The position numbers and the translations under genes were made by a program. This document shows, one piece after another, positions 1 through 6,407 of a DNA stretch of 6,724 nt. Source of the stretch: Phycisphaerae bacterium (GTDB lineage Bacteria > Planctomycetota > Phycisphaerae > SM23-33); NCBI GenBank assembly GCA_022866005.1, contig JALHTV010000232.1:1-6724 (forward strand). Direction: 5' to 3'. Positions within the stretch are counted from its first letter, which is position 1; every line of letters begins with the position of its first letter. The notes below the pieces were generated by a model. That model saw only the letters and a program-made list of their open reading frames with translations. It ran no database searches and was not told where the DNA came from.

Positions 1-687
1 CAGACCATCGCGCTGGTCGGCCCCACCGGCGGCGGCAAGACCACGGTCGTGAGCCTGCTGTGTCGGTTCTACGAACCGACCGCGGGGGCAATCCGCCTGG
101 ATGGGACCGACTGCCGCCAGCGCAGCCTGCACTGGCTGCAAAGCAACCTGGGCATCGTGCTCCAGACGCCGCACCTGTTCAGCGGCACGGTCCGCGAGAA
201 CATCCGCTACGGCCGGCTGAACGCCAGCGACCAGGACGTGGCCTGGGCCGCCCGGCTGGTCAACGCCGAGCCCTTCATCCTGACCCTGGAGAAGGGCTAC
301 GACACCGACGTCGGTGAAGGGGGCAACCGCCTCTCCACCGGGCAGAAGCAACTGGTCGCCCTGGCGCGGGCGGTGCTGGCCGACCCGCAGGTGCTGGTCA
401 TGGACGAGGCCACCAGCTCCGTGGATACCGAAACCGAGCGGCTCATCCAGAACGCCGTGGAGAGCGTGCTGCGCGAGCGCACCAGCTTCGTCATCGCCCA
501 CCGCCTCTCGACGATCCGTTCGGCCGACCGCATCCTGGTGATCGACCAGGGCCGGATCATCGAAGAGGGCAACCATCACGAGCTGCTCCGCCGCCGCGGG
601 CGGTACTACGATCTCTATACCAGTCAGTTCACGCAGGAGCAGCAGGACCGGCTGCTCGGCGCCATCGAGGTCCAGCAGGACAATTGA
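1..687 (+). CDS. ABC exporter ATP-binding domain, C-terminal part (5' end outside window)
   Basis: This is the ATP-hydrolysing end of an ABC transporter, the cytoplasmic motor that drives export of an unknown substrate. The frame is open from base 1, so only the last 228 residues are present and any membrane domain lies upstream. Window residue numbers: Walker A GPTGGGKT at 7-14, Q-loop glutamine near 55 followed by LFSGTVRENI, signature LSTGQ at 111-115, Walker B VLVMDE at 131-136, D-loop SSVD, and switch histidine in FVIAHRLSTI at about 167. All residues needed for ATP turnover are present; LSTGQ in place of LSGGQ is a known variant. The text around the Q-loop and the ending (GRIIEEGNHHELL, then YYDLYTSQF) are typical of MsbA/ABCB-type exporters in which membrane and ATPase domains are fused. 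Family call is firm; the substrate cannot be told. An internal GTG at 49 is not the start, because it would remove Walker A. Confidence 0.93.
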   Translation, partial: QTIALVGPTGGGKTTVVSLLCRFYEPTAGAIRLDGTDCRQRSLHWLQSNLGIVLQTPHLFSGTVRENIRYGRLNASDQDVAWAARLVNAEPFILTLEKGYDTDVGEGGNRLSTGQKQLVALARAVLADPQVLVMDEATSSVDTETERLIQNAVESVLRERTSFVIAHRLSTIRSADRILVIDQGRIIEEGNHHELLRRRGRYYDLYTSQFTQEQQDRLLGAIEVQQDN

Positions 688-713
688 CCCCCCCGCGCCC
701 GTCGCGGCGGAAC

Positions 714-742
714 TTGCCAACGCCGCCGCGAGCGAATAGGCT
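714..742 (+). promoter_or_regulatory. Candidate sigma70-like promoter for the flavoprotein gene
   Basis: A -35 box TTGCCA (714-719) and a -10 box TAGGCT (737-742) are separated by exactly 17 bases. Transcription would start near base 749, which is the first base of the GTG start codon, so the mRNA would have little or no leader. The same TTGCCA-17-TAG..T design occurs upstream of rpmH in this window. Predicted by eye only. Confidence 0.5.
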
Positions 743-748
743 ACGGAC

Positions 749-1861
749 GTGGCGACCCTACACGATGTGGCCATCCTGGGCGGCACGCCCGCCGGCTTCG
801 CCGCCGCCTACGTGCTCGCCAAGGCGGGCAAGGACGTGGTCGTGGTCGACGCCCCGCCCGCGGCCGACGCCTGCCCCCTGTCCGACTGGACCTGCGCGGA
901 CTTCTTCCGCCTGCCTCACCTGCCGCCAGGACTCCCCCGCAGCGCCAAGGCCAGGCCCTTCAACACCGTCTGCTTCCACAACGTCGCCATGGACCGCCAG
1001 GTCCCCCATCGCCGCCGGGCGACGGCGGGCTACTTCCTGTCCTCCGCCGACCTCACCGCCGCCCTAGCCGCGGCCGCACGAAAGGCCGGGGCGAGGGTCC
1101 GCACCTCGACCACCATCCCCATCATCCGCCAGACCGAGGATCGCGTCTGCTCCTGCGGCAGCACCGAGGTGGAGGCCAAGGTGCTCATCGTCGTCGCCGG
1201 GCAACCCTACGACGTGCTCAGCGACCTGGGCCTGGCAAGCCGCACGCCCAGGCCCGCCCTGCTGGTCGTGGCCGGTGTGGACCTGCCGACGAGCCAGCGC
1301 GGCGACGGCGCGCTGCATGTCGTGGAGGAACCGGAGCGCAGCGAGATCGGCCTGTTCTTCATCACCGCGGGCCACCTGCACCTGCGGATCATCTCCAGCT
1401 CCCCGGCCGCCGGCACGCGGGCCGCGGAGCTCTCGGGCCTGATTACCCGGCTGCAACAGACCGGCATCGTCCAGGCCAAGCTGCCGCTGCACCGCGCGCG
1501 GGGCGCGGTGTGGCGCCCCCCGGCCGGGGCGGCGCTGGACCTGGAGACCCACGTCACCAAGCGGTGCGTGCTGGCCGGCACGGCGGGGGGCTTCTGCGAA
1601 CCGGTGACCGGTCAGACGCTGTACGCCTCGGTGGCCTCCGCGTTGCTGGCGGCCGAAACCACCGCCAAGGCCCTGGCCGCTCGCGACCTATACGCGGCCT
1701 TGGCGGTCTACGCGACTTCCTGGCGAAAACGGCTAGAGAAGCGCTTGCTGCGCCCCTCCACGCCCTTCGGGGTGCTGCTGCCGCTGGTCTTTGCCAACCC
1801 CAAGGTGACCAGCCGGCTCACCGCGATGTTGCTCTGCGCCCAGCAAGGCGCCTGGCGTTGA
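749..1861 (+). CDS. FAD-dependent oxidoreductase-like protein (geranylgeranyl reductase/halogenase-type fold)
   Basis: This 370-residue protein is probably a flavoprotein of the large p-hydroxybenzoate hydroxylase-like class, closest in appearance to geranylgeranyl reductases and flavin halogenases. The N-terminus has a Rossmann beta-alpha-beta unit: VAILGGTPAG (7-16) and an acidic residue ending the second strand (VVVVD, D34). A C-terminal segment AGTAGGFCEPVTGQTLYASV (276-295) matches the position of the usual GDAAGFVDPxTGEG motif. Three expected FAD contacts are altered: the second glycine of GxGxxG is T13, the DG-motif aspartate is A150 (VVAGQP), and the GD aspartate is T278. No signal peptide or clear membrane segment is seen. 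GTG at 749 is the earliest possible start because a TAG stop lies in frame at 737. No Shine-Dalgarno sequence is visible. The gene stands alone between the ABC gene and dapF, and its substrate is unknown. It may be a divergent enzyme or one with reduced flavin binding. Confidence 0.62.
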   Translation: MATLHDVAILGGTPAGFAAAYVLAKAGKDVVVVDAPPAADACPLSDWTCADFFRLPHLPPGLPRSAKARPFNTVCFHNVAMDRQVPHRRRATAGYFLSSADLTAALAAAARKAGARVRTSTTIPIIRQTEDRVCSCGSTEVEAKVLIVVAGQPYDVLSDLGLASRTPRPALLVVAGVDLPTSQRGDGALHVVEEPERSEIGLFFITAGHLHLRIISSSPAAGTRAAELSGLITRLQQTGIVQAKLPLHRARGAVWRPPAGAALDLETHVTKRCVLAGTAGGFCEPVTGQTLYASVASALLAAETTAKALAARDLYAALAVYATSWRKRLEKRLLRPSTPFGVLLPLVFANPKVTSRLTAMLLCAQQGAWR

Positions 1862-1884
1862 CCGATGCTCACGGGCGGCGGACG

Positions 1885-1913
1885 TGGAAACGCTGCGTCC
1901 AGCCCGCTATAGT
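1885..1913 (+). promoter_or_regulatory. Candidate sigma70-like promoter for the dapF operon
   Basis: The -10 box TATAGT (1908-1913) is five of six matches to consensus and stands out in this GC-rich DNA. TGGAAA (1885-1890) lies exactly 17 bases upstream as a four-of-six -35 box. The predicted start near 1920 gives a leader of about 59 bases before the dapF ATG. It would drive all three overlapping genes up to 5146. Confidence 0.5.
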
Positions 1914-1923
1914 GACCCAAGGC

Positions 1924-1953
1924 GCCGCGCCGGTGGAGCCGCCGTCCCGCGGC
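1924..1953 (+). other. Possible stem-loop in the dapF leader
   Basis: GCCGCG (1924-1929) is the exact reverse complement of CGCGGC (1948-1953). Inside it, 1931-1935 can pair with 1940-1944 (one G-U pair) around a four-base loop. The element sits between the predicted transcription start and the ribosome-binding site. It has no T-run, so it is not an intrinsic terminator for the upstream gene. GC-rich DNA yields such pairings by chance, so function is uncertain. Confidence 0.25.
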
Positions 1954-1964
1954 CCCACAAGTCT

Positions 1965-1970
1965 GAGGTG
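1965..1970 (+). promoter_or_regulatory. Ribosome-binding site of dapF
   Basis: GAGGTG lies eight bases before the ATG at 1979 and fixes that start. It is the clearest Shine-Dalgarno sequence on the plus strand of the window. Confidence 0.75.
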
Positions 1971-1978
1971 ACCCGCCC

Positions 1979-2890
1979 ATGACCCAGCCGATTGAGTTCG
2001 CCAAGCTGTCGGGCAGCGGCAACGACTTCATCTGCCTGGATGGGCGGGACGGCCGGTTCGATGAGCTTCTGGCCGAGGCGGACCGCGTGGGGCACTTCGC
2101 CAAGGTGCTGTGCCGCCGCGGGCTGGGCGTCGGGGCCGACGGGGTGATCTTCGCCACCGCCCCCGAGGCGGAAGGCATGGCCGACCTGGGGGCGCGGCAC
2201 TTCGAACCCGACGGCAGCGAGGCTACCCTGTGCGGCAACGGCACGGCCTGCTTTGTGCGATGGGCCGACGACGACGGCTGGGGAGCAGGCCAGGAACTCC
2301 GCGTGCTGACTGCCGCGGGCGTGGTCCGCGGGCGCCGCAGCGACGGGCAATACGTCCGCGTCTGCATCCCCCTGCCGGAGGACATGCGCACCGACCTGCC
2401 CCTCCGCGCCGGCGGCCAGCGGTGGACCTGCGACTACGTCGTCACGGGGGTGCCGCACGTGCTGGCCTACGTGGACGACGCCGCCGCAATCGACATCTCG
2501 CACGCCGGCCCGCTGCTGCGACACCATCCGATGTTCGCCCCCCTCGGCGCGAACGCCAACTTCGTGCAGGTGCTGCGCGAGGGCGAGCTGGCGCTGCGGA
2601 CCTTCGAGACCGGCGTGGAGGGGGAGACGCTCGCGTGCGGCACCGGCTCGGCCGCGGCGGCGATCATGGCCGCTCGGCGCTTCGGCTGGGACAAGGCGTA
2701 CCTCTCCGGCCAGAAGCCCGTGCTCATCCACGCCCGCAGCGGTGACGTGCTGCGAGTGTACTTCGAGATCAGCGACGACGCCGTCCGCGACCTGTGCCTG
2801 GAGACGGTCGTGCGATACCTCTACCGCGGTGTGCTCCACGCCGACCTAGCCGCGGCGGCCCTGGGGACGGGCGCCCCCCGCACACCATGA
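1979..2890 (+). CDS. dapF: Diaminopimelate epimerase family protein (DapF-like, divergent substrate pocket)
   Basis: DapF interconverts LL- and meso-diaminopimelate in the cytoplasm, supplying lysine and peptidoglycan synthesis, by a cofactor-free two-cysteine mechanism. This 303-residue homologue shows the family landmarks in order: KLSGSGNDF (9-17), RRGLGVGADG (46-55), DGSEATLCGNG with catalytic C85, TGVPH (156-160), GANANFVQV (190-198), and GETLACGTGS with catalytic C220. It is about 30 residues longer than E. coli DapF (274), mostly as a C-terminal tail. The oddity is in the pocket. Against E. coli/H. influenzae numbering, Asn64 is E76, Asn157 is V158, Arg209 is T211 and the Arg of CGNGxR is A90; only Asn190 (N192) of the distal-end binding set is kept. 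It may therefore be a racemase/epimerase of the DapF superfamily with another substrate. The family is sure; the exact substrate is not. Its stop overlaps the next start (ATGA), and a promoter and good ribosome-binding site precede it. Confidence 0.85.
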   Translation: MTQPIEFAKLSGSGNDFICLDGRDGRFDELLAEADRVGHFAKVLCRRGLGVGADGVIFATAPEAEGMADLGARHFEPDGSEATLCGNGTACFVRWADDDGWGAGQELRVLTAAGVVRGRRSDGQYVRVCIPLPEDMRTDLPLRAGGQRWTCDYVVTGVPHVLAYVDDAAAIDISHAGPLLRHHPMFAPLGANANFVQVLREGELALRTFETGVEGETLACGTGSAAAAIMAARRFGWDKAYLSGQKPVLIHARSGDVLRVYFEISDDAVRDLCLETVVRYLYRGVLHADLAAAALGTGAPRTP

Positions 2891-4512
2891 TCTTCAGCAT
2901 CGATCAGAACTGCCACAGCCTCTGGGACGTCGCGCCCAAGTGCCAGGCCCTCGCCGCCGCCGGATGCCGCGTTCGCCACTTCGTCGAGGACATCGACGTG
3001 GCCTTCACCGCCCTGGGCGCCGGCACCGCCGCGGGCACCCCATTGCGCCTGGCCCGCGAACGCTACCACCACAGCGGCGGGGCCGACTGGGGCGCGGCGC
3101 TGTTCTACAGCGCTTTTCTAGGCCGCCTGCCGGTGGACGTGCGCTGGTGGGAGCCTTACACGGGCATCAAGACCGCGGCGCTCGCCCGGCAACTGGGGCG
3201 GACCGTCGAGGACCTCTACGAGGAGTTCAGCCCCGCCGACACCTGGCAGCTCATCGGCCCCAGTTACGTCGGCGACCGGCGGCACCATCGCATGATCGCC
3301 GATCTCGCCGTGGCTGAGACGGCCGAGTTCTTGCGGGAGCTGATGGCCAAGGCCCGGGCGGACATGCTCCACCGCTTCCCCCAGCCCGCGGCCCAGCGGC
3401 GCATCGAGGAATGGTTCGCCGCGGAGACCGCCCGGCTGGAGAAGCTGCTGGACAGCCACGCGGGCGGCAAGCTGGTGGATCTCTACCGCGCCTGGCTGGG
3501 GCAGTTGCTGGGCGGGTCGGTGGAGCTGGACGTGGCCTCGTCGCTGGCGGCACTGTCGGCTGAGGCGCCGGCCGTGACGCTGCTGGAGATGTTCTGCGCG
3601 AATTACGCCCGAGCAACCCAGCTCTACAACCAGGCCCTGCGGGAGACGGACATCGGAACCAACCCCCTGGACGTCGATCGCGGTGAGTTGCCCTTCTTTG
3701 CTGCACTCCTCTACCAAGGCCACCTCGTGCGGACTGACGTGCAGTATCACGACGGTGCCCTGCACGTGGCTGATGCGTCCTTCCCCCTGGCGGGGGGGCG
3801 CGTGCCCCTGGAGGCGCTGCGGGCGGCGGGGTTGGTGGGGCTGGCGGGCAAGGCGGTGATGCTGGCGGTGCAGGTGCGCTGGGGGCCGGGCGGGGCGGAG
3901 CTGGCGCTGCCGCGTCGCGGCTCGTTCTATATGCCCGCCGCCCAGCGCCTGGGGGCCCTGCTGCGGCGGGAGGGGTTACTCACCGGGCCGATTCGGGCGC
4001 TGGTCCGCGTGCGGTTTCGTCTGCTGGACCGCATCAGGTCGCTGGACACCGTGATCCGCCTGCCCGATCACCTGGCCGCGTGCTTCGACACCGCCGAGGT
4101 CCCCGCACGGCGGCTGGGTGAGCAGTGGGAACAGCTCACCCGCCAGGCCGCCGCGAGGCTGGAGCAGTTCAAGACCGACCCAGGCCGCCGCGCCTGGCAG
4201 CGCGAGAGCTTCGGCGTGCTGACGGGTGAGATCGACCGCCTGGACGCCCGGCGGCGCGAGCTATCCGCCCGAGAGCCCACCAGCCCCGCGCTCCGGGAGG
4301 TCTGGAAGCAGCTCAAGCCGCTCCATCGCGACTTGGTGGACGCGACGCTTCGGCAGATCGCCCGCGACTGGCAGGTCGGGCAGGCGGACTACTGGGACAG
4401 CCGCGGGGCCCTCTGGCCGTGGTGCGTCGCCCTGGGCGGGCAGGAATTCTATAATCAGGTGATCGCGCAGGCCGAGATCACCCGCGAGAGTCCACCCGAC
4501 GGCGATGAGTAA
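2887..4512 (+). CDS. Unrecognised 541-residue protein, translationally coupled to dapF
   Basis: I do not recognise this protein family. The ATG at 2887 forms an ATGA overlap with the dapF stop; there is no close Shine-Dalgarno sequence (the nearest G-rich stretch, 2863-2867, is about 19 bases away), so translation probably depends on coupling. An in-frame GTG at 2794 would add 31 low-complexity residues inside dapF and is unlikely. The protein looks soluble: no signal peptide and no convincing membrane helix, though residues 311-332 are rather hydrophobic. Residues 1-130 are rich in aromatic and histidine residues (HFVEDIDVAF, RWWEPYTGIK, DTWQLIGPSYVGDRRHH). A middle segment around 256-300 has GTNPLDVDRGELPFFAALLY followed by HLVRTDVQYHDG. 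Residues 403-495 are charged and helical, possibly a coiled coil. The aromatic end includes DYWDSRGALWPWCVALGGQE. Base composition matches the neighbours and shows no sign of transfer. Its last eight bases overlap the methyltransferase gene. A role linked to both partners is likely, but none can be named. Confidence 0.85.
   Translation: MIFSIDQNCHSLWDVAPKCQALAAAGCRVRHFVEDIDVAFTALGAGTAAGTPLRLARERYHHSGGADWGAALFYSAFLGRLPVDVRWWEPYTGIKTAALARQLGRTVEDLYEEFSPADTWQLIGPSYVGDRRHHRMIADLAVAETAEFLRELMAKARADMLHRFPQPAAQRRIEEWFAAETARLEKLLDSHAGGKLVDLYRAWLGQLLGGSVELDVASSLAALSAEAPAVTLLEMFCANYARATQLYNQALRETDIGTNPLDVDRGELPFFAALLYQGHLVRTDVQYHDGALHVADASFPLAGGRVPLEALRAAGLVGLAGKAVMLAVQVRWGPGGAELALPRRGSFYMPAAQRLGALLRREGLLTGPIRALVRVRFRLLDRIRSLDTVIRLPDHLAACFDTAEVPARRLGEQWEQLTRQAAARLEQFKTDPGRRAWQRESFGVLTGEIDRLDARRRELSAREPTSPALREVWKQLKPLHRDLVDATLRQIARDWQVGQADYWDSRGALWPWCVALGGQEFYNQVIAQAEITRESPPDGDE
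3821..3848 (+). other. G-quadruplex-type motif inside the unrecognised gene
   Basis: Four G-tracts of 3, 4, 4 and 3 bases (3821-3823, 3828-3831, 3837-3840, 3846-3848) are separated by loops of 4, 5 and 5 bases. This fits the classic G3+N1-7 pattern on the coding strand, so it would also occur in the mRNA. It falls in a Gly/Ala/Leu-coding stretch of very GC-rich DNA and may be incidental. Confidence 0.3.
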
Positions 4513-5146
4513 GAAGAAGATCATCCGTGCCCACTACGAGCCGCGGATCGAACCGGGCCGGGCGAGCCACGACGTCCTGGACTGGTCCGACGCCCGGGCG
4601 CAGCAGGCGCGCTTCGAGGTGCTCCTGCACCACGTGGACCTGGTCGGCAAGAGCCTGCTGGACGTCGGCTGCGGCCTGGGCGACCTGTGGGCCTTCCTCC
4701 AGGCCAAGGGCGTCCGGGCGGACTACACCGGCGTGGACCTGCTGGAGAAGATGGCGCTCGCCGCCCGGCAGAAGCATCCCGGCGGGCGATTCCTGTGCGC
4801 GGACGTCTTCGACGCGCAATCCTTGCCCGGGCGGCGGTTCGACGTGGTCTTCTGCTCCGGGGCGTTCAACCTGAACCTGGGCAACAACCGCGAGTTTCTA
4901 CCCCGAGCGGCCGGGCGGCTGCTGGAACTCACCAACGAGGCCGTGGTCTTCAATCTGCTGCACCACCGCACCGCCACGCGCTACGACCACTGCTTCTACT
5001 ACGACCCCGCGGAGGTGCGGGCGGCCTTGGAGCCGCTGGGCTGGAACGTGCAGATCGTCGAGGACTACCTGCCCAACGACTTCACGGTGATCTGCCGCAA
5101 GCCGCCGCGGCAGCGCGGGCCTGGCGGCAGGGCCAAGAAGCGATAG
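4505..5146 (+). CDS. Class I SAM-dependent methyltransferase
   Basis: This 213-residue cytoplasmic protein should transfer a methyl group from S-adenosylmethionine to an unknown acceptor. The Rossmann-type SAM fold is clear: motif I LLDVGCGLGD (51-60), the acidic residue of motif II in YTGVDLL (74-80, D78), motif III around CADVFD (98-103), and motif IV FDVVFCSGAFN (112-122). After the SAM domain comes NLLHHRTATRYDHCFYYDP (150-168), which probably contributes to the acceptor site, then a short basic tail rich in Arg, Gly and Lys. The length is typical of small-molecule methyltransferases, but no specific subfamily can be named. The ATG at 4505 overlaps the upstream stop (4510-4512) by eight bases, again suggesting coupled translation. 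The next gene, metK, faces it 12 bases away and makes its co-substrate. I see no intrinsic terminator between them. Confidence 0.85.
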   Translation: MSKKKIIRAHYEPRIEPGRASHDVLDWSDARAQQARFEVLLHHVDLVGKSLLDVGCGLGDLWAFLQAKGVRADYTGVDLLEKMALAARQKHPGGRFLCADVFDAQSLPGRRFDVVFCSGAFNLNLGNNREFLPRAAGRLLELTNEAVVFNLLHHRTATRYDHCFYYDPAEVRAALEPLGWNVQIVEDYLPNDFTVICRKPPRQRGPGGRAKKR

Positions 5147-5158
5147 GGCCGACCTGGC

Positions 5159-6391
5159 CTAGACCCGGCAGGCCTTGCGCAGGGCCCGGACCTTGTCGGT
5201 GCGCTCCCAGGTAAAGTTCGCCCCGACGCGCCCGAAGTGCCCGTCGTGAGCGGTCTCGCGGTAGATGGGCCGCAGCAGGTCGAGGTAGCGGATGATCTCG
5301 GCGGGCTTCAGCGGGAAGATCTCCCGCACCACCCGCGCCAGCCGCCGCTCGTCCACCACGGCCGTTCCCTCGCAGTTCACCAGCACGCTGACCGGCTCAG
5401 CCAGGCCGATCGCGTAGGACACCTGCACCTCGCACACCTGCGCGAGCTTGGCCGCGACCACGTTCTTGGCGATGTGCCGGGCCATGTAGCTGGCCGAGCG
5501 GTCCACCTTGGAGGGGTCCTTGCCGCTGAAGGACCCGCCGCCGTGGGCACCGCGCCCGCCGTAGGTGTCCACGATGATCTTTCGGCCGGTCAGCCCCGTG
5601 TCACCGTGCGGGCCGCCCACCACGAACCGCCCGGTGGGATTGATGTGGAACTTGATGCGGTCGTTCCACAGCTTGGGGCACTCCTCCAGGATCACCGGCT
5701 TGATGATCTTGGCGATCAACGTCCGGCGCGCCCGGTCGGACATGTTGCCCGTCCGCGGGTTGACCACCGACTCGTCGTGCTGCGTGGCCAGCACCACGGT
5801 GTGCACCCGGTGCGGCTCGCTGCCAACATACTCTACGGTCACCTGGCTCTTGCCGTCCGGCCGAAGCCAGCGGACCTGGCCGGACTCGCTCGCCTCGCTC
5901 AGCCGGATGGTCAGCCGGTGGGCCAGGTGGATCGGCAGCGGCATGAGCTGCCGCGTCTCGTCGCAGGCAAAGCCGAACATCAGCCCCTGGTCACCGGCGC
6001 CTTGTTCCTTTTTCTTCTTCCGGCTGGCCGTGACGCCCTGGGAGATGTCCGGCGATTGGCGGTGCAGCAACTTGATGACGGCGCAGGAGCGGTAGTCGAA
6101 CCCGATGGCCGGATCGTCGTAGCCGATGGAGCGGATGATCTCGCGGGCGGTGTCTTCCACCATCAGCAGCGCCCGTTCGGCCGCGGGGTTGTGCACGGTG
6201 ACCTCCCCCGCCAACACCACCAGCCCGGTGGTCACCAGCGTCTCGCAAGCCACTCGGGCGCGGGGGTCGTGCTTGATGAGACTGTCCAGGATGCCGTCGG
6301 AGATCTGATCGGCGATCTTGTCGGGGTGGCCCTTGGTCACGGACTCGCTGGTGAACAATCGCGTCCGGGTGGTGCTGTTACTGAACATCAT
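5159..6391 (-). CDS. metK: S-adenosylmethionine synthetase (methionine adenosyltransferase)
   Basis: MetK makes S-adenosylmethionine from ATP and methionine, releasing phosphate and pyrophosphate; it is a cytoplasmic homotetramer that supplies nearly all cellular methylation. The 410-residue product has the whole family pattern: GHPDK (21-25) for ATP binding, GYDDPAIGFDYRSCAV (90-105), GAGDQGLMFG (131-140), PLPIHLAHRL (151-160), the catalytic signature GGPHGDTGLTGRK (259-271), GGGSFSGKDPSKVDRSASY (284-302), and the closing GHFGR and FTWERTDKV. Usual length is 380-420, so it is full length. Two adjacent ATGs exist (6391 and 6388); the first sits eight bases after AGAAAGGA and is preferred. A 59-residue upstream extension of the open frame runs through the promoter and is not real. 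Unusual is a run of four lysines (125-128) in the mobile gating loop just before GAGDQG. The gene is likely monocistronic, with its own promoter and a structured leader. Confidence 0.97.
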   Translation of the reverse strand: MMFSNSTTRTRLFTSESVTKGHPDKIADQISDGILDSLIKHDPRARVACETLVTTGLVVLAGEVTVHNPAAERALLMVEDTAREIIRSIGYDDPAIGFDYRSCAVIKLLHRQSPDISQGVTASRKKKKEQGAGDQGLMFGFACDETRQLMPLPIHLAHRLTIRLSEASESGQVRWLRPDGKSQVTVEYVGSEPHRVHTVVLATQHDESVVNPRTGNMSDRARRTLIAKIIKPVILEECPKLWNDRIKFHINPTGRFVVGGPHGDTGLTGRKIIVDTYGGRGAHGGGSFSGKDPSKVDRSASYMARHIAKNVVAAKLAQVCEVQVSYAIGLAEPVSVLVNCEGTAVVDERRLARVVREIFPLKPAEIIRYLDLLRPIYRETAHDGHFGRVGANFTWERTDKVRALRKACRV

Positions 6392-6399
6392 CACGCGTG

Positions 6400-6407
6400 T
6401 CCTTTCT
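6400..6407 (-). promoter_or_regulatory. Ribosome-binding site of metK
   Basis: Read on the minus strand this is AGAAAGGA, eight bases before the ATG at 6391 and eleven before the second ATG at 6388. It decides the start of metK and is a possible partner in the leader structure described at 6401-6435. Confidence 0.7.

Noticed and set aside
1884..1982. 32-codon GTG frame ending on the dapF start (ATGA overlap)
   Set aside because: Its start lies at the predicted -35 box, upstream of the predicted transcription start, and there is no ribosome-binding site.
1907..2839. Long minus-strand frames opposite dapF (1708-2391 and 1907-2839)
   Set aside because: They lie opposite a gene with clear family motifs, and their translations are low-complexity.
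2794..2886. Earlier GTG start for the 541-residue protein
   Set aside because: It would add 31 Pro/Arg/Gly-rich residues lying entirely within dapF. The ATG at 2887 forms a classic ATGA stop-start overlap.
3118..3765. Minus-strand frame of 215 codons opposite the unrecognised gene
   Set aside because: The plus-strand frame has coupled starts and stops with both neighbours and typical codon use. The antisense product is Gln/Leu/Val/Gly/Arg-rich and has no ribosome-binding site that I can see.
2887..4512. BshC-like (bacillithiol synthesis) identity for the 541-residue protein
   Set aside because: Length and a helical C-terminal region are similar, but none of the BshC motifs I know are visible. 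The similarity is not enough to name it.
5156..5174. GGCCT...AGGCC hairpin at the metK/methyltransferase junction as a terminator
   Set aside because: The stem is only five base pairs with a nine-base loop and no T-run on either strand, and it lies partly within metK coding sequence.
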